A stretch of 32,175 nt of DNA from Alphaproteobacteria bacterium (lineage in GTDB: Bacteria; Pseudomonadota; Alphaproteobacteria; MPNO01; UBA2964), in contig WHUE01000047.1 in assembly GCA_009377375.1 (NCBI GenBank), forward strand, positions 1-32,175, written 5' to 3'. The translations under genes and the position numbers were made by a program. Below the pieces are notes generated by a model. It had not been told where the DNA came from. It did not search any database and saw nothing but the letters and a program-made list of their open reading frames with translations. Shown piece by piece: positions 23,821 through 31,233 of this stretch. Position 1 is the stretch's first letter. Each line of letters begins with the position of its first letter.

Positions 23821-24687
23821 ATGAACGAATTCGACGTCCTGCGGACCCGCGTGGAGGAAACGGCGGAAATGCTGGCTGCCGCGGAAGCGGACCGGCACCG
23901 TCAGCACGGCTCGCTGGCCGAGATTCTGGTCCGGCTCGAGCACAAGTTCAACGCCCAGCGGGAAGAGCTGGACTTCTACAAGGCGCGGGTCGCGCCGCTG
24001 GAGCAGATCAACCACCAGCTCGCCGAGCTGATGGAACGGCTGCTGGCGATGATCGACCAGGGCTTCGGCGAAGCCTCGATCGTGCCGCTGCGCGCCGCGA
24101 CCGAATCCGCTGCCCGCATCCTGGACGACGGGATGCCGGCGGAGACGGCCGGGCAGGAACCCGCCGAAGCCGATGACATGCCCGCCGGGATCGACGAGGG
24201 CGGGCACGAGGCGGTCGCCGAAGCCGGGGAGCCAGCGGAGGACGCCGTCGATGACGTCATCGCCATGGCGGAGGACGAGGGCGTGTTCGACGATGTCGGC
24301 GAGGACGCGCTGTCCGCGGAGGCGGAGGCCGAGCTCGACACCGACGCGAAGCTGCCCGAGATCGTGATGGACGCCCATCTGGCCGCGATCGCGTCGGCCG
24401 AGGACGATCCGCTGGCCGAGATTATCAGTGAGCTGGACGAGGGCGTCGGCGCCGATCTGGACATTCCCGAAGACGCGCCGGACGAGGCGTTCGAGTCGGT
24501 GGAGGCGCTGGCCGCCCAGCTCGTCGCCGAGACCGCCGGCTACGAGGAGGACGAGGAGAACGACCGGGTCGATATCCGGTCGCTGCTGGCGCGCGTCGAG
24601 GCTGCCGTCGAGGAAGTCCGTTCGCGGGTCGAGCCCGAGCCCGTGGCGGAGGCGGACGACAGGGCACCGAGCGCCGCCGTCGCCTGA
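23821..24687 (+). CDS. Acidic coiled-coil protein of unknown function
   Basis: A 288-aa protein. Residues ~5-75 are a likely coiled coil (RTRVEETAEMLAAAEADRHR, then ARVAPLEQINHQLAELMERL). Residues ~105-288 are low-complexity and very acidic, rich in Ala, Glu and Asp, with a final amphipathic stretch (IRSLLARVEAAVEEVRSRV). There is no signal peptide, membrane segment or cysteine. The ATG at 23821 follows GGAG by 8 nt; an upstream ATG at 23782 has no such site. It has its own non-coding leader (23730-23820) and ends in a strong terminator, so it is a single-gene unit. I do not recognise a family. A scaffold, chaperone-like or surface-exclusion role could fit, but none is shown. Confidence 0.85.
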   Translation: MNEFDVLRTRVEETAEMLAAAEADRHRQHGSLAEILVRLEHKFNAQREELDFYKARVAPLEQINHQLAELMERLLAMIDQGFGEASIVPLRAATESAARILDDGMPAETAGQEPAEADDMPAGIDEGGHEAVAEAGEPAEDAVDDVIAMAEDEGVFDDVGEDALSAEAEAELDTDAKLPEIVMDAHLAAIASAEDDPLAEIISELDEGVGADLDIPEDAPDEAFESVEALAAQLVAETAGYEEDEENDRVDIRSLLARVEAAVEEVRSRVEPEPVAEADDRAPSAAVA

Positions 24688-24714
24688 TCCGGAATCTCCT
24701 GTAGGGTTTCGTTC

Positions 24715-24749
24715 GACCGCCCCCGCAATCGCGGGGGCGGTCTTTCCTT
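24715..24749 (+). terminator. Strong intrinsic terminator
   Basis: A perfect 12-bp stem GACCGCCCCCGC (24715-24726) / GCGGGGGCGGTC (24731-24742) with loop AATC, followed by TTTCCTT. It ends the acidic coiled-coil gene and insulates the HpaB-type gene downstream. Confidence 0.9.
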
Positions 24750-24803
24750 GCGTGCGGTACTGTCGGATAAAGTTCCCTCGACCTAACGGAAGGAAGACCG
24801 CGC

Positions 24804-26291
24804 ATGCTGAAGACCGGACAGGAACACCTCGAATCGCTGCGGGACGGCCGCCGAGTCTATATCGGCGGAGAGCTTGTGGACGACGTTACCGCGCATCCGG
24901 CGTTCCGGAACGCGGCCGCGTCCTTCGCCATGCTCTACGACCGCAAGGCCGCGCCGGAGAACCGCGACGTGATGTCCTTCGAGGATGAGAACGGCGGGCG
25001 CTGTTCGAGCTGGTACCTGATGCCGCGCACGCGGGCCGATCTCGAAAAGCGGATGGAGACCCACAGGCGCATCGCCGAATGGTCGCACGGCCTTCTCGGG
25101 CGTTCGCCGGATCACGTCGCCAGCTTCGTCACCGGGCTGGCGATGAAGCCGGAGATGTTCGATGCCATCCGCCCCGGTTTCGGCGACAACGTCGTCAACC
25201 ATTACCGCCACATGCGCGAGAACGACGTCTTCGCCACCTATACCGTGCTGCCGCCGCAGGGCGCCCGCAAGCCGGAGCTGTACGAGCGCGCCGGGATGAA
25301 GGTGCCGACGCTGCGCGTCGTAGACGAGACGGATGCGGGCGTGATCGTCGACGGCATGAAGATGCTCGGCACCTCCGCCGTGTTCTGCAACGAAACCTGG
25401 GTCGGCAACCTGCTGCCGCTGGGCCCGGACCAGCTCAAGGAATCCATCACCTGCGCCGTGCCGCTGAACGCGGAGGGCGTCGCGATGTGGACGCGCAAGC
25501 CGTTCGAGCGCTACGCGGTCAGCGAGTTCGACAACCCGCTGTCATGGCGCTTCGACGAGACGGATTCGATGGTGCTGTTCGACCGCGTCTTCGTCCCGTG
25601 GGAAAAGGTCTTCGTGCACGACAACGCCGAGATGTCGCGCGGGATCTACGTCCAGTCGCCGTCCCATTCGATGGGCAACCACCAGTCCAACATCCGGTTC
25701 CTGGAAAAGCTGAAGCTGATGCTCGGCATCGCGCACCGCGTGGTGGAGGCCAACAATGTCGGCCACATACCGGCGGTGCAGGGCGTGCTGGGCCAGCTCG
25801 CCGCGTGGCAGGCGGGGCTGGAAGGGATGATCATGGGCCAGCTCCAGAACCCGGAGACGCTGGTGCCGGGCTACCTCAACGTGAACCGGCGCTACATGTA
25901 CGCCGCGCTGCACTGGTGCACGACCATGCACGGCCAGGTCTGCGACGCCGTGCGCGAGCTGCTGGGCGGCGGGCCGTTCCAGATGCCGGCGGATATCTCG
26001 GTGGTGGCGGACCCCGACATGCGCGCGCAGTTCGAGCGCTACTGGTCCGTGCCGGGCCAGTCCGCGGTCGGCCGCATGAAGCTGTTCAAGCTGGCGTGGG
26101 ACCTGCTGGGCTCGGAGTTCGCCGGCCGGCACATGCAGTACGAGAAGTTCTACGCGGGCCCCGGTTTCATCGTCACCGGCTACAGCTACCTGAATGCGCC
26201 CTGGGACGCCTGGGGCGGTCTGGTGGACGGCATCCTGAACGGTTACGACGTGCCCGACGGCGGCTCCGTGCGCACGCCACCCGGAAAATAG
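24804..26291 (+). CDS. 4-hydroxyphenylacetate 3-hydroxylase (HpaB) family flavin monooxygenase
   Basis: A 495-aa FADH2-dependent oxygenase of the HpaB family, with the full-length acyl-CoA-dehydrogenase-like fold. Visible stretches are the N-terminal domain (GGELVDDVTAHPAF), MLGTSAVFCNETWVGN and LLGGGPFQMPADIS in the C-terminal half. The [4Fe-4S]-binding Cys/His set of the related 4-hydroxybutyryl-CoA dehydratase is not apparent, so a hydroxylase is preferred. These enzymes need a separate flavin reductase (HpaC), which is not encoded nearby. It is preceded by a purine-rich GGAAGGAAG and follows a strong terminator, so it is a separate unit. The real substrate may be another phenol. Confidence 0.88.
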   Translation: MLKTGQEHLESLRDGRRVYIGGELVDDVTAHPAFRNAAASFAMLYDRKAAPENRDVMSFEDENGGRCSSWYLMPRTRADLEKRMETHRRIAEWSHGLLGRSPDHVASFVTGLAMKPEMFDAIRPGFGDNVVNHYRHMRENDVFATYTVLPPQGARKPELYERAGMKVPTLRVVDETDAGVIVDGMKMLGTSAVFCNETWVGNLLPLGPDQLKESITCAVPLNAEGVAMWTRKPFERYAVSEFDNPLSWRFDETDSMVLFDRVFVPWEKVFVHDNAEMSRGIYVQSPSHSMGNHQSNIRFLEKLKLMLGIAHRVVEANNVGHIPAVQGVLGQLAAWQAGLEGMIMGQLQNPETLVPGYLNVNRRYMYAALHWCTTMHGQVCDAVRELLGGGPFQMPADISVVADPDMRAQFERYWSVPGQSAVGRMKLFKLAWDLLGSEFAGRHMQYEKFYAGPGFIVTGYSYLNAPWDAWGGLVDGILNGYDVPDGGSVRTPPGK

Positions 26292-26310
26292 GGGAGGGGA
26301 GGCCGGCGCG

Positions 26311-26712
26311 TTACGCCGGTTTCTTCTCCAGCGCGTCGTGGATGAAGCGGCCGATCAGGCGCAGGTCGACGGGTTTCTCGATCACACGGAAGCGCTGCGC
26401 GGGCGATTCGTTGGCCTCGATCACGCTGTCCATGTGGCCCGAAACCAGAATGGTGACAGGCGGGTTCGGGCGCTTTGCGACCTCCTTCGCCACATGGATG
26501 CCGTCCACCCCCGGCAGCCGGATATCGAGGATGAGAACCTTCGGCTCAAGCTGCTCCAGCGCTTCCAGCGCGCTGAGCCCGTCATTGACGACGTGATAGG
26601 TGACCCGCGACCAGTCGAGGAAATCGCGCAGCTCCTCGCATTGAGCCTGGTCGTCCTCCACGATCATCACGTCGACCTGGCGCAGCCGCTTCTTCAGATC
26701 GTCCAGACTCAT
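26311..26712 (-). CDS. Single-domain response regulator (receiver only)
   Basis: A 133-aa CheY-like receiver without an output domain. Phospho-acceptor Asp63 (ILDIRLPG), acidic pair Glu19-Asp20, Ser91 (VSGHMD) and Lys113 (EKPVD) are all in place. The ATG at 26712 is chosen because GAGGAGG lies 7 nt upstream and it overlaps the kinase stop as ATGA; an ATG at 26718 would touch the Shine-Dalgarno. Co-translated with the PAS kinase, it is its likely partner. With no DNA-binding domain, the output must be protein-protein contact or phosphotransfer. Confidence 0.93.
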   Translation of the reverse strand: MSLDDLKKRLRQVDVMIVEDDQAQCEELRDFLDWSRVTYHVVNDGLSALEALEQLEPKVLILDIRLPGVDGIHVAKEVAKRPNPPVTILVSGHMDSVIEANESPAQRFRVIEKPVDLRLIGRFIHDALEKKPA

Positions 26713-28214
26713 ATCCATCCCTCCTCTTCGGCGATCGGCAGCATCAGGGTGAAGACCGCGCCCTCGGCGGCATTCGTGGCGATGATGCTGCCCTTCAGCC
26801 CGGTGACGATGCGGTAGACGAGGGACAGGCCGAGCCCCATGCCCCTCCCGATTTCCTGGGTGGTGAAGAACGGATCGAAGATCCGGTCGATCACGTCGGG
26901 CGGAATGCCGCCGCCATTGTCCGTGACGCGGATTTCGACGGCGTCGCTCCTCTGGTCGACGACGATGTCGACTGCCCCGCGCGGCGGCGCGGCGCCGGCC
27001 TGCTTCCGGCGCTGGCGCAGGATCGCGGCATGCGCGTTCGAGAGCAGGTTGGTGAAGACGATCTCCAGCTGCACCTTGTCGCCGAGCACCGGGGACAGCG
27101 AGGACGGTGCCGCGATGCGCACGTCGATGTCGTCGATGGTGAGCTGGTGTCGGACGAGGTCGACCGAGGTCTCGATGATTCCGGCAAGGTCGGCGCAGGC
27201 ATGGCCGTGGGCGTTCGACTGGATGAAGGACCGCAGGTGGTTGACGATCTCGCCCATCCGCCGGAGCCGGCCGAGCACCTTCTCGAGCTTGTCCCTGCGC
27301 GCCGTCACCACGGGATCGGAGGATTCCTCCATCTGCATGAGAAGGTTCTGCACCCCCATCGATGCCGCGTTCAGGGGCTGGTTCAGCTCATGCGTCACGC
27401 CGGCCGACATCTGTCCGAGAATGGCCAGAGCCGACGCCTGGCGCACCTGGCTTTCGGCGTTGCGTATGTCGGTTACGTCGCGCGCCACCGACTGGAACTC
27501 GACCACTTCGCCCTCGTTGTTCAGGATGGCGCGGTCCCGCCGGTGCAGCCAGCGCAGCTCGCCGTCGCCGCGCCACGCGCGGTGTTCGATTTCCCGGGTC
27601 GGGTGACGGTGTGTCCCGCGAAAGAAGAAGGCCGCGACATGGTCCCGGTCCTCGTCGTGGACCAGATTCGCCGCGGGCAGGCCGATCAGGTCGACGCGCC
27701 CGGTCCCCTGGAACTGGCAGCACGCGGCGTTGACGAAGGTAATGATGCCGTCCGGCGAACAGCGCAGGATCTGCTCGGCCTGGTCCTCGACGATGCTTCG
27801 GTAGCGCAGCTCGCTCCGCTGGAGCGCGGCCTCCGCCCGCCGCTGTTCGGTCACGTCGGTATACAGGACGACGAACCCTCCGTTATCCAGGGGGTCGCGC
27901 TGCACGCGTACCGTCGTGCCGTCGTTGCGCGTGAACTCCGTCTGCAATCGCGGCGTCCCGACGCGCCGCCGGTATTCCTCTTCGAAATCGTTGACGTCGA
28001 AGGCGCCGTGCTTCGCCTGATGGAACAGAAAGGGCTTCATCAGGGTGCCGTATTCGGCCAACTCTTCCGGCAGCTCCAGCAGGTCGATCGCCGCCTGGTT
28101 GATGAAAATGAGCCGCAGGTCGCCATCGAAGACCGCCACCGCGCGGCTCATCTGTTCGATCGCGCGCCGTATGTGGTCCTCCGAAGATCGGCCCGCAGCA
28201 ACGGTTGAATGCAA
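26709..28214 (-). CDS. PAS-PAS sensor histidine kinase
   Basis: A 501-aa kinase with no membrane segment, so it is probably cytosolic. PAS domain 1 is at about 14-120, PAS domain 2 at ~135-255, HisKA with phospho-acceptor His275 in [11 protein letters not shown], and a HATPase with DNGGGIPP and GMGLGLS. The HELNQPL form is that of the FixL/DctB-like class. The start is a TTG at 28214; GGGAGAG is 8 nt before it and the first PAS would be cut by later starts. It overlaps the response regulator gene by 4 nt. Transcription probably comes from the promoter at 28269-28296. The signal sensed by the PAS domains is not clear; haem-binding residues were not identified. Confidence 0.92.
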   Translation of the reverse strand: MHSTVAAGRSSEDHIRRAIEQMSRAVAVFDGDLRLIFINQAAIDLLELPEELAEYGTLMKPFLFHQAKHGAFDVNDFEEEYRRRVGTPRLQTEFTRNDGTTVRVQRDPLDNGGFVVLYTDVTEQRRAEAALQRSELRYRSIVEDQAEQILRCSPDGIITFVNAACCQFQGTGRVDLIGLPAANLVHDEDRDHVAAFFFRGTHRHPTREIEHRAWRGDGELRWLHRRDRAILNNEGEVVEFQSVARDVTDIRNAESQVRQASALAILGQMSAGVTHELNQPLNAASMGVQNLLMQMEESSDPVVTARRDKLEKVLGRLRRMGEIVNHLRSFIQSNAHGHACADLAGIIETSVDLVRHQLTIDDIDVRIAAPSSLSPVLGDKVQLEIVFTNLLSNAHAAILRQRRKQAGAAPPRGAVDIVVDQRSDAVEIRVTDNGGGIPPDVIDRIFDPFFTTQEIGRGMGLGLSLVYRIVTGLKGSIIATNAAEGAVFTLMLPIAEEEGWI

Positions 28215-28637
28215 GGCGCCAACTCTCCCGGTGAAGCGGGCATCGCTGAAATGCCGCGCTTTGATCGCACTATAGGTGGCAATTTCAGCCGTTCAAAATT
28301 TTTTCGGCGACATTCCGGGATATTCCAGCGGCCAGGCCGGTTTAACGGCTAATAAAAGCGACAGGAATTCCAGTATTTAAATTCTCGGCACTTGCACGCA
28401 GCGCTCTTGTACGGCCCCGCCCGGACCGACCATTGGCGGGCGGACGTGCAACGCCTTGCGTCCTGACGATGCCCTGGGCACGGAACCGTCGGGACTCGCC
28501 GCACGGGCGCTGCCTCGGTCCATGGATGTGTCCGGCGGAAAGCGGAGTGGGATTGCCGCGGTTCCAAGTCCCTTGCCGGAGCGCCGCGCCGGCGTCGCAC
28601 AGGGTGCCGGGACGCCGCCGCCATCCGCGGGTGGAAC
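28215..28637. other. Non-coding region between the kinase operon and the element border
   Basis: About 420 bases with no credible gene. The part next to the kinase is AT-rich and carries its promoter. From 28400 on GC rises; an inverted repeat CGGCGTC (28590-28596) / GACGCCG (28611-28617) lies just past the 3' end of the tRNA remnant and may have been the terminator of the original tRNA-Thr gene. Nothing else was recognised. Confidence 0.4.
28269..28296 (-). promoter_or_regulatory. Sigma-70-type promoter of the PAS kinase operon
   Basis: On the minus strand: -35 TTGAAC (28296-28291), 16-bp spacer, -10 TATAGT (28274-28269, five of six). The expected start is near 28262, giving a leader of about 48 nt before the TTG start codon. 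Confidence 0.55.
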
Positions 28638-28687
28638 TGGTGCCGCCGGAGTGGATCGAACACTCGACCTCACCCTTACCAAGGGAT
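28638..28687 (-). other. Attachment-site remnant: 3' half of a tRNA-Thr(GGT) gene
   Basis: Read on the minus strand the segment gives an anticodon loop TTGGTAA (anticodon GGT, 28676-28682), the 3' stem strand GGGTG, variable loop AGGTC, a perfect T-arm GAGTG-TTCGATC-CACTC (28649-28665), acceptor strand CGGCGGC and ACCA (28638-28641). The 5' side does not continue as a tRNA: the anticodon stem pairs at only three positions, and no D-arm or acceptor 5' strand follows. This is the expected product of integration at a tRNA 3' end. The intact tRNA-Thr should lie at the other border, outside the window. Confidence 0.8.
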
Positions 28688-28723
28688 TCGGCATCGATCC
28701 CTCTGACGTTTCAGATCAATGGC

Positions 28724-29836
28724 TTAGCCGGCCTTGCGGTCCGACTCCACGTCTTTCTCACACCCGGCGGCCGCGTCCGGCGCGCCGCTGATGGCGAGGG
28801 CGTCGACGGCGGCGCGCTGCTCGAAGCTGGCGACGGCGGTGTAGCGCATGACCGATTTCGCGTCCTTCCAGCCGCCGAACTCCATCAGCGCCTTGAGGTC
28901 GGCGCCGCCCTGGCGCATCCAGCCGGCCCAGCAGTGGCGCGCGCCGTGGGGGGTCAGGCCGGCAGCCTCCGGCACCTTCCCGCGCGCCTCCGCCCAGTCC
29001 TCGATCAGCTGCTCGCGCCTGGTGTAGCCGAAGAGCGGGGCGTCGCCGGGGTCGATCGGGATCTCGCGCATCATCGCGACCAGGCGGTCGGGCAGGTAGA
29101 CGCCGCGGTCGTCGCCGTTCTTGGTGTCCACCAGCGTCGCGTGGTTGCGGTTGAGCGCCGTGCGCGACGGCGGCAGGGCGCGCATCTCGGTCGAGCGCGC
29201 CCCGGTGCAGAACAGGAACAGCGCCGCGGCGCGGGGATAGCGGGTCGGGCCTTCCCGGTCGCGCAGGTCGGGGCGCTTGCGCCGGCGGCGCGGCGCGCGC
29301 ATCACGGGCAGCGCCTCGAGGAACGCCTCGATCGTCGCCGGCTCGTCCAGGCGGATGCGGCCGCGCGGCTCCGGGAAGCGCTTGAACCGGACATAGGCGC
29401 ACCAGCCGAGCTCGGCCGCCAGGTGCACGATGGCGGCGAGGGGGCCGATCACCTCGCGGTTGATGGTGGCGTTGACGGGGCTGCGGAAAGTGGTCGGCCC
29501 GTCGGGGTAGAACGCCTTGGCGCAGTCGCGCGCGGCGGCGTTGTCGATCGTCTCGAACGCCACGTCGCCGAAATGCTCGAGCAAACGCGAGACGCGGGGG
29601 ACCTCGGCCGCCGGGCAGGCTTTCAGGTATTCGACCGTTGCCGCGGCGAAGCCTTGCGGGGCGGGCGCCGTAACGGCACCACGTTCGATGTCGCGCTCGA
29701 GGCGCTTGAGGATCTGCCCGGCCAGCGCGCGGCGATCAGTGCCTGCGCTTCGGTCAACAGGGACCCCGAGATAGGTGCCGCGGATGCGCCAATTTTTCGA
29801 ACGGCCTTCGCGGGGCGGGATGAGTTTGAGCGGCAT
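28724..29836 (-). CDS. Tyrosine-type site-specific recombinase (integrase)
   Basis: A 370-aa integrase. The catalytic set is complete: Arg214 (TGARSTE), Lys239 (DTKNGD), His297 and Arg300 (HGARH), Trp323 (GGWKDAK) and Tyr332 (RYTAV). An arm/core-binding N-terminal half starts PLKLIPPREGRSKNWRIRG. It lies 37 nt from the tRNA-Thr remnant, as expected for the enzyme that put the element there. The ATG at 29836 gives the family N-terminus; the frame continues upstream without a plausible start. Its first 214 nt overlap the gene at 29623-30012 in another frame. Confidence 0.93.
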   Translation of the reverse strand: MPLKLIPPREGRSKNWRIRGTYLGVPVDRSAGTDRRALAGQILKRLERDIERGAVTAPAPQGFAAATVEYLKACPAAEVPRVSRLLEHFGDVAFETIDNAAARDCAKAFYPDGPTTFRSPVNATINREVIGPLAAIVHLAAELGWCAYVRFKRFPEPRGRIRLDEPATIEAFLEALPVMRAPRRRRKRPDLRDREGPTRYPRAAALFLFCTGARSTEMRALPPSRTALNRNHATLVDTKNGDDRGVYLPDRLVAMMREIPIDPGDAPLFGYTRREQLIEDWAEARGKVPEAAGLTPHGARHCWAGWMRQGGADLKALMEFGGWKDAKSVMRYTAVASFEQRAAVDALAISGAPDAAAGCEKDVESDRKAG

Positions 29837-30012
29837 CGGCGTTGCACCTCGGCAATCACGGAGCGGGCCTCGGCCTCGGAGAGTACGAGGCGGCCGCCCC
29901 TTCCACAACCCAGCGCGAGATCGGCGATCACCTGGCGCAGCGTGCGGGCCTTGACCGGCACCCGCGCCAGCAGGTCGGCGAAGCCATAGAGCCGGGGGAG
30001 CTCGCGCGCCAT
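29623..30012 (-). CDS. Small putative DNA-binding / excisionase-like protein overlapping the integrase gene
   Basis: A 129-aa basic protein starting MARELPRLYGFADLLARVPV. The first ~75 residues look like a small winged-helix or helix-turn-helix domain (ARTLRQVIADLALGCGRGG), and the rest is a Ser/Arg-rich tail. Its last 71 codons share DNA with the integrase start, in a different frame. From memory, alphaproteobacterial islands often carry small proteins with a CRSNSS-like tail at the same place, overlapping an integrase; this is recalled, not searched. Its place suggests a recombination directionality or regulatory role. No strong ribosome binding site was seen. Confidence 0.65.
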   Translation of the reverse strand: MARELPRLYGFADLLARVPVKARTLRQVIADLALGCGRGGRLVLSEAEARSVIAEVQRRCRSNSSRPAKAVRKIGASAAPISGSLLTEAQALIAARWPGRSSSASSATSNVVPLRRPPRKASPRQRSNT

Positions 30013-30133
30013 CGTCAGCCGCGCCGGAAGGGAAAGGGGCCGCCGGCGCGCGCGTGCGCACCGACGGCCAGGGGCCCGCCTGTTCGCGCCGCCTGGGAGG
30101 CAAGGGCGCGAGGGGGTCGGGGGCGGGTAGGGG

Positions 30134-30340
30134 TCACGTTGCGTCGCACGGGGCGAGCGCGGCGTCGGAGACGGCGAGCGCGCGCAGCTGCGGCTCGGTG
30201 AGCGCGTCCGCCTCGACCTTGAAGATCCAGGCGAGGCGGCGCCGCGCGCAGGCCTCGGCGCTGTCGGCGTCGTCGGCCACCACGCGCTCGCCCTCGACGC
30301 GCCCGTCGGGCAGGCGGAAGGCGATGTCAAAGATCGGCAT
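30134..30340 (-). CDS. Small element-encoded protein of unknown function
   Basis: A 68-aa protein starting MPIFDIAFRLPDGRVEGERV. The N-terminal half looks like a small beta-rich fold and is followed by a helix (DSAEACARRRLAWIF). The ATG at 30340 follows a strong GAGGAGG by 6 nt and lies inside the end of the GIY-YIG gene, overlapping it by 14 nt. No family is recognised. The 121 nt between it and the excisionase-like gene hold no gene and are extremely GC-rich. Confidence 0.7.
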   Translation of the reverse strand: MPIFDIAFRLPDGRVEGERVVADDADSAEACARRRLAWIFKVEADALTEPQLRALAVSDAALAPCDAT

Positions 30341-30992
30341 CGCAGGCCTCCTCGGCCGGGCGCACGATGCAGCGCGGTCCCTTTCCAATCACGTTGTAGC
30401 GGGGCTGGAACTTCGCGATGTACCTGCGTTCCAGGTAGTCCAGATCCCGCGGGGCACAGCTCAACATAAATACCCGGGAGAAGCGTCGCTTCCCTTCGCG
30501 GGCGTGATTGCTGATGCGCTCATAGACTTCCGTCGATTTGCCGACGTAGACAACCTCTTCGGCGGAGCAGAGAAAATAGACCGCCGACACGTTGGAGAAG
30601 GCGGCCGCATTGGCCAGAATGTAGTCCAGGTTGAGCAGCCCGGTGTCGTCGGCCCGGCGCACAACCGGCTCGCTTCTTTCGACCGGCGGCACCGGTGCGG
30701 GAAAGGCGGGCAGCATGGAATCGGCCACCACCTCGGGCCCGAGTTGTTCGCCTGCGGCCGCCGCCGGCGCCGTGTCCGCACTTGGAGGGGTCGGACCGCC
30801 GCCCGTGTCGCCGTCCTCATCCGGCTCCCCGAGGCCGAACTTGTCGAAGAACTGCTTCTTCGGGACCTTCAGAAGGCGGCCAATCTTGACCGTGGGTATC
30901 TCGCCACGCTGGACCATCTCGTAGGCGCAGTTTTTCGAAACGCCGAGGATGGCGCCAGCCTCAGGAACCGTCATGATGTATCGATTAGTCAT
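30327..30992 (-). CDS. Excisionase-type helix-turn-helix fused to a GIY-YIG nuclease domain
   Basis: A 221-aa two-domain protein. Residues ~6-50 form an AlpA/excisionase-like winged helix-turn-helix (MTVPEAGAILGVSKNCAYEM, then GRLLKVPKKQFFDKFG). A Pro/Ala-rich linker runs to ~115. Residues ~136-202 are a GIY-YIG domain: VYF (138-140) and VYVG (148-151) form the two name strands, with Arg159, Glu188 (YLERRYIAKF) and Asn200 as catalytic or metal-binding positions. The ATG at 30992 overlaps the upstream stop by 8 nt. GC is much lower than in the flanks (34-35 of 60 bases in two samples against 49-50 of 60). It could be a homing-type nuclease, a defence or anti-competitor nuclease, or a recombination factor. 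Domain calls are fairly sure; function is not. Confidence 0.85.
   Translation of the reverse strand: MTNRYIMTVPEAGAILGVSKNCAYEMVQRGEIPTVKIGRLLKVPKKQFFDKFGLGEPDEDGDTGGGPTPPSADTAPAAAAGEQLGPEVVADSMLPAFPAPVPPVERSEPVVRRADDTGLLNLDYILANAAAFSNVSAVYFLCSAEEVVYVGKSTEVYERISNHAREGKRRFSRVFMLSCAPRDLDYLERRYIAKFQPRYNVIGKGPRCIVRPAEEACDADL
30338..30353 (+). repeat. 16-bp direct repeat, copy 1 (end of the GIY-YIG gene)
   Basis: CATCGCAGGCCTCCTC, identical to 30990-31005. On the minus strand it holds GAGGAGG, a 6-nt spacer and the start ATG of the 68-aa protein gene, and it encodes the EEACD tail of the GIY-YIG protein. Confidence 0.9.
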
Positions 30993-31233
30993 CGCAGGCC
31001 TCCTCCGCCTCGCGGTCCAGCACGGCCACCAGCGCGGCCGGGCAGGTCCGGCCGGCGCAGCGCAGCGCCTCCTCGGCCACGCGGCGCAGCCGGTCGCTCT
31101 GCGCCCGCGCGGCCGTGCGCAGCGCCTTCACCGCGATGCCGACCGAGATCCCCGCGTTGCCGTGGCGGAGCTGGCGCGCGGCGCGCCACACCTCGCGGGC
31201 CTGCTGCTCCAGCGGCACGGCCGCGGCGCTCAC
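30985..31233 (-). CDS. Small helical protein of unknown function
   Basis: An 82-aa Ala/Arg-rich, probably all-helical protein (SAAAVPLEQQAREVWRAARQ), ending EEACDD. It starts with GTG at 31233, overlapping the upstream stop as GTGA, with GGAGGA 6 nt upstream. A much longer open frame exists through the start but runs antisense-frame through the next gene and is not credible. No family is recognised. It is part of the overlapping accessory gene chain of the element. Confidence 0.7.
   Translation of the reverse strand: MSAAAVPLEQQAREVWRAARQLRHGNAGISVGIAVKALRTAARAQSDRLRRVAEEALRCAGRTCPAALVAVLDREAEEACDD
30990..31005 (+). repeat. 16-bp direct repeat, copy 2 (start of the GIY-YIG gene)
   Basis: Identical to 30338-30353. 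On the minus strand it gives the ribosome binding site and ATG of the GIY-YIG gene and encodes the EEACD tail of the 82-aa protein before it. Confidence 0.9.

Noticed and set aside
24804..26291. 4-hydroxybutyryl-CoA dehydratase
   Set aside because: Same superfamily, but the iron-sulfur-binding Cys/His set was not apparent and the C-terminal sequence fits HpaB better.
28638..28735. Complete tRNA-Thr gene
   Set aside because: The 5' half has no D-arm and no acceptor strand complementary to CGGCGGC, and the anticodon stem pairs at only three positions.
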